DNA from: Planctomycetota bacterium
GTDB taxonomy: Bacteria > Planctomycetota > Planctomycetia > Pirellulales > Pirellulaceae
Assembly (NCBI GenBank): GCA_024277285.1
Contig: JAJRVM010000209.1
Span: forward strand, 1-27,154
Reading direction: 5' to 3'
DNA length: 27,154 nt
Each line of letters opens with the position of its first letter. Position 1 is the stretch's first letter. This document shows positions 1 through 7,553 of this stretch, one piece after another. A model generated the notes under the pieces. It had not been told where the DNA came from, made no database searches, and saw only the letters and a program-made list of their open reading frames with translations. Both the position numbers and the translations under genes were made by a program.

Positions 1-747
1 ATTTTGGCAGGTGGCGTTTTGGCACTCGAACGTCTGCAACGATCAGAAGGTGGCAATACTGCGAAACGTCCGGCCCACACGGCGCTTCATGCTTGCCCGC
101 AAACTTTGCCCGTCAGTCGCTGCCGGCTGAACGGAGGGAGCTCTTGTGGCAGCAGACCACATACGATATCCCCCCCGGGTGCCCCTCCTTGCCGTTGGCC
201 GCTTGGCGATTTTCCCAAAACGATCACCTATCGTAACGATCTCTGGCGACCTTAGACAGCCCCTCGCGGCGGCGGTATGACCACGCGACCGCATGCTGGG
301 CGGCGGCGGCTAACCCAGGTGTTTTTTCTCCGGACGCGGTGTCCAAGTGGCGTTTCGGTGGGGGTGTGATTTCCCCCCGGAATATTGCCCTTGTTGCAGG
401 TTCCCGATGTGGCGGTCGGCAGACGCGTTAACGTACTACGGTCGTAACGCTTATGAGATTGCCGGTGTTGTGTTGAGAATCGCGTGCAGCCGCATTTAGC
501 TACCACGGAGCCTTGGCTCACATTAGGATAGAATGCTGGTTTGAACGCCCGGTGCGCGACAAGGATGTATGGAATGACGCCAGTGCGTGGCGCTCCAAGT
601 CGCACCTAACACCGGCGTGTCGCACTCGATCGCGCTGGCTGCCTGTTTGCGGTCGACCGGGGTTGCAAGCCGCGTGGTGCACTCTCTAGGCTTTGCAAAC
701 TTGGAAACTGTCGTTTCGCAGCCTTCTCGTACCTTATTGAATGAACC
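1..747. other. Upstream region without a supportable gene
   Basis: No open frame here has a recognisable protein family, a convincing ribosome binding site and full length. All three plus frames at the left edge are open for a short distance (stops near 130, 233 and 255), so the tail of a gene that begins outside the window cannot be excluded, but none of the three translations is recognisable. A small triple dyad is visible at 220-240, where ACGAT, ATCGT and ACGAT follow one another and could pair in two alternative ways. A run of six T follows at about 322-327, without a clear GC stem in front of it. The start of the next gene lies at 748. Confidence 0.5.
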
Positions 748-1815
748 ATGCCTTCCGTTAAGACACATCACAAGACCAGGACCAAGTCAGAGCGTTTACT
801 GAGCGTGCTGTCGCAGTACGATCGTTTCCTGGTGGTCATGCATGACAATCCCGATCCGGATGTAATTGCGGCAGGTTGGGCCGTGTCGTGTTTGTTGGAA
901 GAAAAGCTTAACCGGCCGGTGCGGATCGTTGGTGGTGGTGCAATCGTACGGGCCGAAAATCGGCATATGGTCGAGTTACTGAATCCACCGATTGAGCTGG
1001 TTGGCGATATTGCCGCGGACAGCGGTACGGCATCGATCTTGGTCGATTGTGGTTTGGGGACGACGAATCACTTGGTCACTCGCGCCGGCATTGAGCCGGT
1101 TGCTGTGATCGACCATCACAAACAGAGTAATGGTCCTCGTCGCGTGCCGTTTCGCGATATCCGCACTGACGCGGTCGCGGCGGCGAGTATTGCGGCGAGC
1201 TATCTGCGCGAGCAGAAAATCGATCCTGGCATGAAGTTGGCCACGGCCATACTCTATGCCATTCGGACTGAGACATGCGGTAGCGAAACGGCCCATTCGG
1301 TTCTCGATCGATCGATTGTCCGTTGGTTGGCAGCCATCGCCGATCCGGCGCTGTTGGCGGAGTTTGAGAATGCCCCGCTCGAACCCGCCTATTTTAGCGA
1401 CCTTGCGTTAGCGATGCAGAGTACGATGGTCTACGGCAATTCGGCCATTTGCTTTCTGCCGCGTGCTTCGGGGCCGGAGATCGTTGGGGAGGTTGCCGAC
1501 CTGCTGGTCCGTTGCCGGGGCGTCAAGAGCGTGTTGTGTGCCGCTGCGATCGGCAGTGACTTGGTCCTGTCGGCAAGAACGATGCGTCACGGTGGCGATG
1601 CGCCACAACTACTGCGTGCCGCGATCAACGGACTTGGGGGTTGTGGCGGGCACATGCGCCGTGCTGGGGGCAAGATCTCTGGCGTGGCGTCACAGGGCAA
1701 GGTTCGCGAGGATATTGTTGTGCAATTGCGTAGCCGTTGGCTTTCGGTATGTCAGGAAGCGGGGCAATCGGGCGCGCGACTAGTCGCGCGTCACGACATC
1801 TGCGAGAATCTCTAG
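748..1815 (+). CDS. DHH-family phosphoesterase (NrnA/RecJ-like fold)
   Basis: This 355-residue protein belongs to the DHH phosphoesterases, which hydrolyse short oligonucleotides, pAp or cyclic dinucleotides with two metal ions. Motif I is HDNPDPDVIA (32-41), motif II is ILVDCG (aspartate 100), and motif III is the name-giving DHH inside IDHHKQS (121-127). A fourth motif sits at RTETCG (173-178), where many relatives have TDT, so an acidic ligand is present as Glu instead of Asp. The C-terminal DHHA1 substrate-binding motif is GGCGGHMRRAGG (297-308). The length fits stand-alone NrnA-like enzymes and excludes full RecJ. Start ATG 748 is the first in frame; a second ATG lies at 741 out of frame. 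The stop is one base before the next start, so translation with the decarboxylase gene is probably coupled. The exact substrate (nanoRNA, pAp or cyclic dinucleotide) cannot be told. Confidence 0.88.
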   Translation: MPSVKTHHKTRTKSERLLSVLSQYDRFLVVMHDNPDPDVIAAGWAVSCLLEEKLNRPVRIVGGGAIVRAENRHMVELLNPPIELVGDIAADSGTASILVDCGLGTTNHLVTRAGIEPVAVIDHHKQSNGPRRVPFRDIRTDAVAAASIAASYLREQKIDPGMKLATAILYAIRTETCGSETAHSVLDRSIVRWLAAIADPALLAEFENAPLEPAYFSDLALAMQSTMVYGNSAICFLPRASGPEIVGEVADLLVRCRGVKSVLCAAAIGSDLVLSARTMRHGGDAPQLLRAAINGLGGCGGHMRRAGGKISGVASQGKVREDIVVQLRSRWLSVCQEAGQSGARLVARHDICENL

Positions 1816-1816
1816 C

Positions 1817-3340
1817 ATGCTCACGTCGTCCGAATTCTCCGCCGCTCAGCAACGTATCAAGGCTGCCTATGATCCCGAGCTGGTGCGAGGCGCGGGACAT
1901 CGGCTCGTCGAACAGCTTGCCGATCATTTCCAACACGTGCAAGCGAGTGACGGAGTCGTACTGCCTTGGCGCGAGCCGGCCGAAAATGTGCGTGAGGCGG
2001 TGCAGGCATTGGAGCGTGGTGCGACGTGCCCTGCTGAACGACAGCAGGTCATCGAGCAGTTCTCTGACCTGATTGCGCTCATGTTACGGCGTGGCCACAA
2101 TCTGCATGACCCACGTTACATTGGGCATCAAGTGCCGGCCCCCACGCCACTGGCCAGCCTGTTTGACTTGGTCGGTTCGGCCACCAATCAACCGATGACC
2201 GTCTACGACATGGGACCATGGGCCACAGCGGCCGAATGCGCCATGATCGAGCGACTCGGTCAGCAAATCGGCTGGCAGAGCGGCCAGTTTTCCGGACTGG
2301 TCACGCACGGTGGGTCCCTGGCGAACCTGACCGCCTTGCTCACCGCGCGCAACGTAATGCTCCCCGACAGTTGGGAAGCGGGGCTCGGAACGTATCGCGG
2401 CAACCGGCCGCCGGTACTGGTTGTGCACAGCGACGCGCACTATAGCGTGAGCCGTTCGGCAGGTATCTTGGGACTCGGGACGGCCCAGGTGTTGCGCGTT
2501 GGTCTCGACGCGCGTCGTCGGATGGACCCGCAGCAATTGGACGAGCTGCTCAAGTCACTGCGTCAAGAGAAACGGGACATCGTCGGCGTGGTCGCCTGCT
2601 CCTGTTCGACACCCATCGGCGCATTCGATCCGCTCGACGATCTTGCGCAGGTTTGCCAGCGGCATGCGGCATGGTTGCATGTGGACGCGGCCCATGGCGG
2701 TAGTGCCTGTGTAAGCCCGCGTTACCGGCATCTGGTGGCGGGGATGGAGCATGCGGACAGTCTGGTCTGGGACGCACATAAGATGCTCTTTATGCCGGCG
2801 CTCTGCGCGTTTGTGTTTTTCCGGGACAAGGCGAATCGCTTTGAAGCATTTCGTCAGGAGGCACCCTACCTATTCGATCCGGCCGCTCCCGGTCTGGCTG
2901 AATTTGACGGTGGCCTGCGCACGATCGAGTGCACGAAACGCGCTGCGGCGTTCGGCCTGTGGGGAACCTGGTCACTGTACGGTCCTCAACTGTTCACCGA
3001 TATGATTGACGTGACTTTCGGCATGGGCAAGATCTTTCACGAGAAACTGACAGCTGCGGATGACTACGAGCCGCTGCACGAACCAGAATGCAATATCGTC
3101 GTCTTTCGTCACTTGCCCGAGGCATTGAAAGATGCTCCGGCCGATGTCGTCGGACGCTTTCAATTAGCATTGCGGCGACGGATCATCGAGTCGGGGGAAT
3201 TCTATATCGTTTCCACGAAGATTGACGGTATGGGCGCGTTGCGCGTTACCGTTATCAACCCACTAACCACTTCCGACCATCTTGACCAACTGTTGGATGC
3301 GCTGCGCCGCCATGGCCAGGAACTGTTGCAACACGGTTGA
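1817..3340 (+). CDS. PLP-dependent group II decarboxylase (glutamate/diaminobutyrate/aromatic amino acid type)
   Basis: This 507-residue protein is a fold-type I PLP enzyme of the group II amino acid decarboxylases. The PLP-binding lysine is K322 in WDAHKMLFMP, with the preceding histidine typical of the family. The cofactor aspartate lies in HVDAAHGG (288-295, D290), and the phosphate-binding glycine-serine turn is THGGSLAN (163-170). DPRYIGHQVPAP (98-109) matches the N-terminal substrate-side motif of relatives annotated as L-2,4-diaminobutyrate or glutamate decarboxylase. No signal peptide or membrane segment is seen, so it is cytoplasmic. It begins one base after the DHH gene's stop and is very probably on the same transcript. 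The substrate (Glu, DABA, Asp, or an aromatic amino acid) cannot be assigned from sequence reading alone; some relatives are annotated only as 'aspartate aminotransferase family'. Confidence 0.9.
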   Translation: MLTSSEFSAAQQRIKAAYDPELVRGAGHRLVEQLADHFQHVQASDGVVLPWREPAENVREAVQALERGATCPAERQQVIEQFSDLIALMLRRGHNLHDPRYIGHQVPAPTPLASLFDLVGSATNQPMTVYDMGPWATAAECAMIERLGQQIGWQSGQFSGLVTHGGSLANLTALLTARNVMLPDSWEAGLGTYRGNRPPVLVVHSDAHYSVSRSAGILGLGTAQVLRVGLDARRRMDPQQLDELLKSLRQEKRDIVGVVACSCSTPIGAFDPLDDLAQVCQRHAAWLHVDAAHGGSACVSPRYRHLVAGMEHADSLVWDAHKMLFMPALCAFVFFRDKANRFEAFRQEAPYLFDPAAPGLAEFDGGLRTIECTKRAAAFGLWGTWSLYGPQLFTDMIDVTFGMGKIFHEKLTAADDYEPLHEPECNIVVFRHLPEALKDAPADVVGRFQLALRRRIIESGEFYIVSTKIDGMGALRVTVINPLTTSDHLDQLLDALRRHGQELLQHG

Positions 3341-3352
3341 TGGAGGACTCTC

Positions 3353-3463
3353 ATGCATTGCTTGCGATCAGGGCTGTTTGGACTGACCGCGTGGTGGATC
3401 TGTATCACGCGGGGCTCCAATATTTCGCTGGTGGCCTGGTGTGCCGTTGAATATTGTCACTGA
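3353..3463 (+). CDS. Possible 36-residue hydrophobic ORF behind the decarboxylase gene
   Basis: An ATG at 3353 is preceded by GGAGG at 3342-3346 with six bases between, a better Shine-Dalgarno than most genes in this window have. The frame codes for 36 residues with a hydrophobic, Trp-rich centre (LFGLTAWWIC) and stops at 3461-3463. A different frame is open from 3387 to 3545 and ends in a basic stretch (VRWKRAKAGKYQPLLEER) that looks protein-like but lacks an ATG. Together these could be a frameshifted remnant of a longer gene or a true small protein. I do not recognise either frame. Confidence 0.25.
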   Translation: MHCLRSGLFGLTAWWICITRGSNISLVAWCAVEYCH

Positions 3464-3540
3464 CGGTGTCGAGCCACGCGATTTCAAAGTGCGGTGGAAA
3501 CGGGCCAAGGCAGGCAAGTACCAGCCGCTGTTGGAAGAAC

Positions 3541-3708
3541 GGTAACCGTTCACGGCAACGTGGACGCGATCGGCACATTTAGAAAGGATCGCCAATAAAC
3601 GCTGATAGAAAGACGCTCCGCCAGGCTTGCCCCGACCGGTCGCATAATTGGTTAGCTACCAGCAACGCGCCGATCGGCTCTCGTCGGTCAAACCTGAGGT
3701 TTTCCATT
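3541..3708 (+). repeat. Copy A of a ~168 bp dispersed intergenic repeat
   Basis: This stretch aligns along its whole length with the reverse complement of 21836-22005. The first 36 bases match at 31 positions without a gap and include GTAACCGTTCACG and GGACGCGATCGGCAC. The last 108 bases match at about 83 positions without a gap and include AGACGCTCCGCC, AGCAACGCGCC and AGGTTTTCCATT. One or two single-base gaps lie between. Copy A sits 200 bases behind the decarboxylase stop and ends five bases before the stop of the convergent acetyltransferase gene. The frame that is open in copy B is also open over the last 36 codons here, but it is interrupted by TAG upstream and has no ATG. Confidence 0.8.
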
Positions 3709-3713
3709 TCGAG

Positions 3714-4238
3714 CTATTGCTCGATGCGTGCGTAGAGAAAGGCGTCTGAAAACAGGTCGCCCCGTTTGAAGTACTTGCGCAATCGCGCTTCGTGTGAAAA
3801 TCCGTTTTTCTCCAACACGCGGACCGAAGCCAGATTGTCTTCAAAAACGATGGCGGTGATGCGCGTCAGTTGCCACTGAGAAACGGCGATTTCACATGCC
3901 GATCGAACCACCGATGACATGATGCCTTGTCCCCAAAGCGGCTTGGCCATCCAATACCCAATCTCGGCTCGATGCCCTTTGATCAGGTTGTCGAATCCGA
4001 TGCCGCCAATCATGTCTTCGTTTCGGTCACGAATCGCCCAGTTGACCGGTTCGCCGTATCGCTCGGTGGCGTCGCTAACGATTTCGATCCACTCGTCAAA
4101 CGCCGCGTCGGTGTAAGGATACGGAATCCTGCACGTGAAGCGGTGAATATCGGCCTCGTTGAGATACGTTAACAACGCACTCCGATCCGAACGGCGAATC
4201 TCCGTCAAATGGACTCGATCGTTGACCGGTCGGTGCAT
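3714..4238 (-). CDS. GNAT-family N-acetyltransferase (RimJ/RimL type)
   Basis: The 174-residue product fits the RimJ/RimL branch of the GNAT fold, enzymes that move an acetyl group from acetyl-CoA to a protein N-terminus or small amine. The acetyl-CoA pyrophosphate loop is PLWGQGIMSS (100-109), preceded by the beta-strand AEIGYWMA (91-98). The family's C-terminal signature NLASVRVLEKNGF (135-147) follows, then a basic tail (ARLRKYFKRGDL) and FLYARI. The frame stays open upstream to 4481, but those residues are low-complexity and repeat-derived. I therefore place the start at ATG 4238, directly before the family-conserved N-terminus (LTEIRRSD). The Shine-Dalgarno is weak. The substrate cannot be predicted. 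The stop abuts copy A of the dispersed repeat. Confidence 0.85.
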   Translation of the reverse strand: MHRPVNDRVHLTEIRRSDRSALLTYLNEADIHRFTCRIPYPYTDAAFDEWIEIVSDATERYGEPVNWAIRDRNEDMIGGIGFDNLIKGHRAEIGYWMAKPLWGQGIMSSVVRSACEIAVSQWQLTRITAIVFEDNLASVRVLEKNGFSHEARLRKYFKRGDLFSDAFLYARIEQ

Positions 4239-4764
4239 CGCAATTGCCTTGCTCTTTGGGCCTGTCGCATCCAGACGTGCGTCATCGGTTTCCGGAGTGC
4301 GGTTCCCAGGGCAACGGTTACCGCCGGTCCCCGAGCCGCTGTAGCCGTTGCGTTCACCAAGATGAGGCCACGCGGGAACCCCCGGGTTGGCCGAGCAGGG
4401 CGCGTCTTCGAGACGCCGCGCCCTGTTTGGCAAACCCGAGTGCTGCGGATTCGACTCGGGTAGAAATTCCTGTTGCGTCATCGCAATTCACATTCTCGCG
4501 GTTTGCTCCGGTCCAGCGGCTGATTCGTGGTGACCGATTCGTGTAGACCAAGCTGCGTTGGGACGTTCGCATTGGGCCAAAATGCTTGGTGGGGACCTGG
4601 CTGACGGGAGGCCAATTCATACCAGACTTTTATTATACGTTACGGCCGGCCGGTTCGTTTAGATGCCGCACTCAGGTGTGAGTTTGTAAGTCACTACAGA
4701 TAAACGGGTTATGTAATGTCGGCATTTTTTCGTGGAGCGTCACGCAGCCGGCGTGTGATACGCC
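4239..4764. other. Intergenic region with two hairpins
   Basis: No gene is supported. GCAACGGTTAC (4311-4321) can pair with GTAGCCGTTGC (4341-4351) over 11 positions with one wobble, enclosing 19 bases. A second hairpin at 4396-4425 has outer arms CAGGGC/GCCCTG and inner arms GCGTCT/AGACGC around a TCG loop, with a three-base bulge. On the minus strand a TATAAT hexamer lies at 4637-4632 in an AT-rich patch, without a recognisable -35 box at the right distance. It could serve the acetyltransferase gene about 400 bases downstream. GGCGT/ACGCC (4751-4765) forms a small stem overlapping the ABC-F stop codon. Confidence 0.4.
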
Positions 4765-6573
4765 TCAAGCGCGCTCTTCCAGTGTTTCCCAGCGTGCGTA
4801 GGCGGCCGCCAATTGCGCTTCCATATCCTGTAGTTGGGCCTGTTCTTTGACGATTTGATCACCCGATTGGCGGTAGTATTCTGGCCTTGCCATGGCGGTA
4901 TGCAATTCGCTGATCGTCGCTTCCAGCTGTTCGATACGTTTGGGAAGATGCTTGAGTTCTTGTTGTTCCTTGTACGTCAAACGTCGGTTTTGCGTGTCCT
5001 GTGTTCGTTCCACCGACGCGCGAGTTTTCTGCTTAACGGTGTCTTTTGTGGCGGTGGCGGTCGCCAAACGTTCGCGACGTACCCGCTGCCAATCATCATA
5101 GCCACCGTCGTATTCTCGAACCGTTTCGTCTTCAAACACGATCGTACTGGTCACGATATTGTTCAAAAAGACGCGGTCGTGGCTGACCAATAGCACGGTG
5201 CCATCGAATTCGACGAGCCGTTGTTCGAGCAGTTCGAGCGTTTCCGAGTCGAGGTCATTCGTTGGTTCATCCAACACGATCAAGTTGGCAGGTTTGGCGA
5301 ACATGCGCGCCAGTAGCACGCGATTTCGCTCGCCGCCGGACAGGAACCGGACCTCCATGCGCGCGCGCTCGGGCGTGAACAGGAATTCCTGCAAGTAACC
5401 CAGTACGTGGCGTTGCTGGCCGCCGACTTGCACGGTATCGTAGCCGTCCCCGACATTCTGCTGCACCGTGGCGCGGTCGTCCAACTGATCACGAAGCTGA
5501 TCGAAATAGGCTATCTGCAGGTGGGTGCCAAGCCGAACGGTACCTTGATCTGGGGCCAGTTGCCCCAGCAGAATGCGCAGCAACGTGGTCTTACCGGCGC
5601 CGTTGGGCCCGACGATGCCGACCTTGTCGCCGCGCATGATCATCGTCGAGAACCCCTTGACGATGGGGCGATCGGGATATGCGAACGAGACATCCTTAAT
5701 CACGGCAACCAGTTTGCCGCTACGTTGCCCTGCTTCGATGCGCAAGCCGACGCGCGCTTCCGTGTTCCGGCGTTCGCTTCGTGCCTGCCGCATTCGTTCG
5801 AGTGCACGCACGCGACCTTCGTTGCGCGTGCGCCGCGCCTTGATTCCCTGACGGATCCAGACCTCCTCCTGCGCGAGTTTCTTGTCGAACAGCGTATCTT
5901 GTTTCTCATGCGCCGCCAATGCCGCTTCCTTGCGACGCAGGAACGTATCATAATCGCACGACCAGTCGAATATTTGCCCTCGATCGATCTCCAAGATGCG
6001 CGTGGCCAAACGCCGCAGGAACATGCGATCGTGCGTCACAAACAGCAAGGTTGCATCCCATTTCAGCAAGAAGTCTTCGAGCCAGGTAATGGTTTCAATA
6101 TCCAAGTGGTTTGTCGGTTCATCCAACAGCAAGATATCGGGTGAAGCGACCAGCGTCCGGGCCAGCAGCACGCGTCGTTTCATGCCGGATGAAAGTAGTT
6201 CGAACCGGTCGCTACCCAGCAGTCCGGTACGCGACAAGATTTGCTTGATGGCCTGTTGACCTTTCCAGCCCTCATCCCCCGCCAGCGAATCGTCGTGACG
6301 CAACCCCTGCGCCACCACCTCGGCCACGAGGCCTTCCATGTGTTGGGGGACCTCTTGCGGAAGCAATGCGACATGGGTGCCGGGGGCCAATGTGACCTGC
6401 CCGTGGTCAGGCTCCATTTCACCGCACAGAATCCGCATCAGTGTGGTCTTGCCTGACCCGTTGCGGCCCAACAAGCCGATCCGCTGGCGTGACTCGATCT
6501 GACAGGTCACGTCGTCCAATAGTGGTGGACCGCGAAATCCGACACTCAAGTCACTGATCGTAATCTGGGCCAT
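4765..6573 (-). CDS. uup: ABC-F family ATPase (Uup-like)
   Basis: This 602-residue soluble protein has two ABC ATPase domains and no membrane segments, as in the ABC-F family, whose members bind the ribosome and help resolve stalled or structured states. Domain 1 has Walker A GRNGSGKTT (36-44), signature LSSGMKRRV (127-135) and Walker B ILLLDEPTNHLD (147-158). Domain 2 has Walker A GPNGAGKTT (322-330), signature LSGGERNRV (411-419) and Walker B LIVLDEPTNDLD (431-442). A charged linker rich in Arg and Glu (about 215-285) joins them. The C-terminus from about 530 is a coiled coil (EQLEATISELHTAM, EAQLAAAYARWETLEER), which is the feature that distinguishes Uup from shorter ABC-F members. Start ATG 6573 precedes the first beta-strand directly; no strong Shine-Dalgarno is visible. 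The gene is transcribed divergently from the rbfA-like gene. Confidence 0.92.
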   Translation of the reverse strand: MAQITISDLSVGFRGPPLLDDVTCQIESRQRIGLLGRNGSGKTTLMRILCGEMEPDHGQVTLAPGTHVALLPQEVPQHMEGLVAEVVAQGLRHDDSLAGDEGWKGQQAIKQILSRTGLLGSDRFELLSSGMKRRVLLARTLVASPDILLLDEPTNHLDIETITWLEDFLLKWDATLLFVTHDRMFLRRLATRILEIDRGQIFDWSCDYDTFLRRKEAALAAHEKQDTLFDKKLAQEEVWIRQGIKARRTRNEGRVRALERMRQARSERRNTEARVGLRIEAGQRSGKLVAVIKDVSFAYPDRPIVKGFSTMIMRGDKVGIVGPNGAGKTTLLRILLGQLAPDQGTVRLGTHLQIAYFDQLRDQLDDRATVQQNVGDGYDTVQVGGQQRHVLGYLQEFLFTPERARMEVRFLSGGERNRVLLARMFAKPANLIVLDEPTNDLDSETLELLEQRLVEFDGTVLLVSHDRVFLNNIVTSTIVFEDETVREYDGGYDDWQRVRRERLATATATKDTVKQKTRASVERTQDTQNRRLTYKEQQELKHLPKRIEQLEATISELHTAMARPEYYRQSGDQIVKEQAQLQDMEAQLAAAYARWETLEERA

Positions 6574-6622
6574 GGGGACGTTGCGCGTGATCTGGAGGAG
6601 GAGTTTGTGTTGACGGTCGATG

Positions 6623-6636
6623 CTCAGAATACTGAG
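6623..6636. promoter_or_regulatory. Short perfect dyad upstream of the ABC-F gene
   Basis: CTCAG and CTGAG flank AATA, giving a perfect 5-4-5 dyad about 50 bases upstream of the ABC-F start, just beyond a TTGACG hexamer at 6610-6615 on the plus strand. It could be an operator or chance; no -10 box at proper spacing is evident. Confidence 0.2.
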
Positions 6637-6828
6637 TCAGGTGGCCAGGAGGCAAGGGCGGCAAAGTGGGAACGACCCTGACGGAGCGCGAACATCCAGA
6701 TGAGCTGCTGTGTCTCTTGGGGCGTAATACCGCACACTTCGCTCAGGGAGACCGATGATGAATACCTATTGTGTCTTCTGTCGTAGCCGTTCACGAGAAT
6801 TCACAATTCACGAAGAAAACGAACCGCA

Positions 6829-6994
6829 GAATATCGAACAAGGAACCGCAGAAGGCCGAAGGAAACAAGCCCATACCGACCTGGGTGTGAGCTACAACGT
6901 TGAAGCTGCGACATGCGTTGACCCGTCAACGGCAATTTGTCCCATTACCATCACAACAGGCCGCTCTTCCTTCTGCACTCCTTGCTCGATATTC
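6829..6994. repeat. Long imperfect inverted repeat in the divergent intergenic region
   Basis: The left arm (6829-6855) reads GAATATCGAACAAGGA followed by ACCGCAGAAGG. The reverse complement of 6969-6994 reads GAATATCGAGCAAGGA followed by GTGCAGAAGG. The arms agree at about 23 of 27 positions with one gap and are separated by roughly 113 bases. The right arm is followed by another GATATTC. The element lies between the divergent ABC-F and rbfA-like genes and upstream of both. It may be a miniature palindromic element or a very long-range hairpin; no target-site duplication or transposase is visible. Confidence 0.6.
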
Positions 6995-7065
6995 GATATT
7001 CCGAGGTTTTCTTCTCGCTGTGTCAAGATCGCGTGAAAAGTTACCAATTGTTACGGAAACAAAAC

Positions 7066-7536
7066 ATGACGAAACGCCAACCTCAACGCGAGCAGATGCT
7101 CGCGTTCTGTGACCAAGTACACGAGTACGATGGCGTCGACCCTCGCGAGGCGCCAAGGAAGACGCACTGTCGTCGCAAACCAGATCGCAAGGCGCAACAA
7201 CTCTGCCGTCAGGTGGGCGAAACGATTGACATGGTGTTATCGGGGGAATTTGACGACGAACGGCTGCATAACCTGCGCGTTGTCCACGTGGTTCCCGCTC
7301 CCGATTGTTCGCGGTTGCTGGTAACATTGTATCCGGACCTCGCACCGGGGACCGCCACGGCGCAGGATATCCTACGGCTACTCGACCGTGCGTCCGGCCG
7401 ACTGCGCAGCGAAGTGGCGATGGCAATCACGCGCCGGCGTGCACCGCAATTGGCGTTCCGGATCATCGAAGGCGCGCCGGAATCGGACGTTACGGATCGC
7501 TCGGTGGCCACTCCAATTTCCAATGGAAGAGAATAG
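7066..7536 (+). CDS. RbfA-like ribosome-binding factor
   Basis: The 156-residue product resembles ribosome-binding factor A, a KH-like protein that binds the 30S subunit during 16S rRNA maturation. The match is to the order of elements: a helical start (RKAQQLCRQVGETIDMVL, 41-58), LHNLRVVHVVPAPDCSRLLVTLY (67-89, the strand normally reading 'V..V.vs.D...a.Vyvs'), then DILRLLDRASGRLRSEVAMAI (101-121) and RRRAPQLAFRI (123-133), which correspond to the RbfA helix 'L....g.lR.el...l..r..P.l.F'. The N-terminal 40 residues are basic and unusual. The frame is open upstream to 6937, but ATG 7066 precedes the conserved part and follows GGA at 7055-7057. The gene stops 17 bases before the rtcB-like GTG, so the two are probably co-transcribed. 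It may be a paralogue rather than the housekeeping RbfA, since it is not near infB, truB or nusA here. Confidence 0.7.
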   Translation: MTKRQPQREQMLAFCDQVHEYDGVDPREAPRKTHCRRKPDRKAQQLCRQVGETIDMVLSGEFDDERLHNLRVVHVVPAPDCSRLLVTLYPDLAPGTATAQDILRLLDRASGRLRSEVAMAITRRRAPQLAFRIIEGAPESDVTDRSVATPISNGRE

Positions 7537-7553
7537 ATACAGGAATCAGGAAA

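Noticed and set aside
3541..3708. Integron attC site as an explanation for the dispersed repeat.
   Set aside because: The ends do not show a complementary RYYYAAC/GTTRRRY pair, the hairpin CCGGG/CCCGG is not kept in copy A, and there is no integrase or cassette array in the window.
5407..6144. A 245-codon plus-strand open frame inside the ABC-F gene.
   Set aside because: It lies opposite a complete, motif-rich ABC-F coding sequence and has no recognisable domain.
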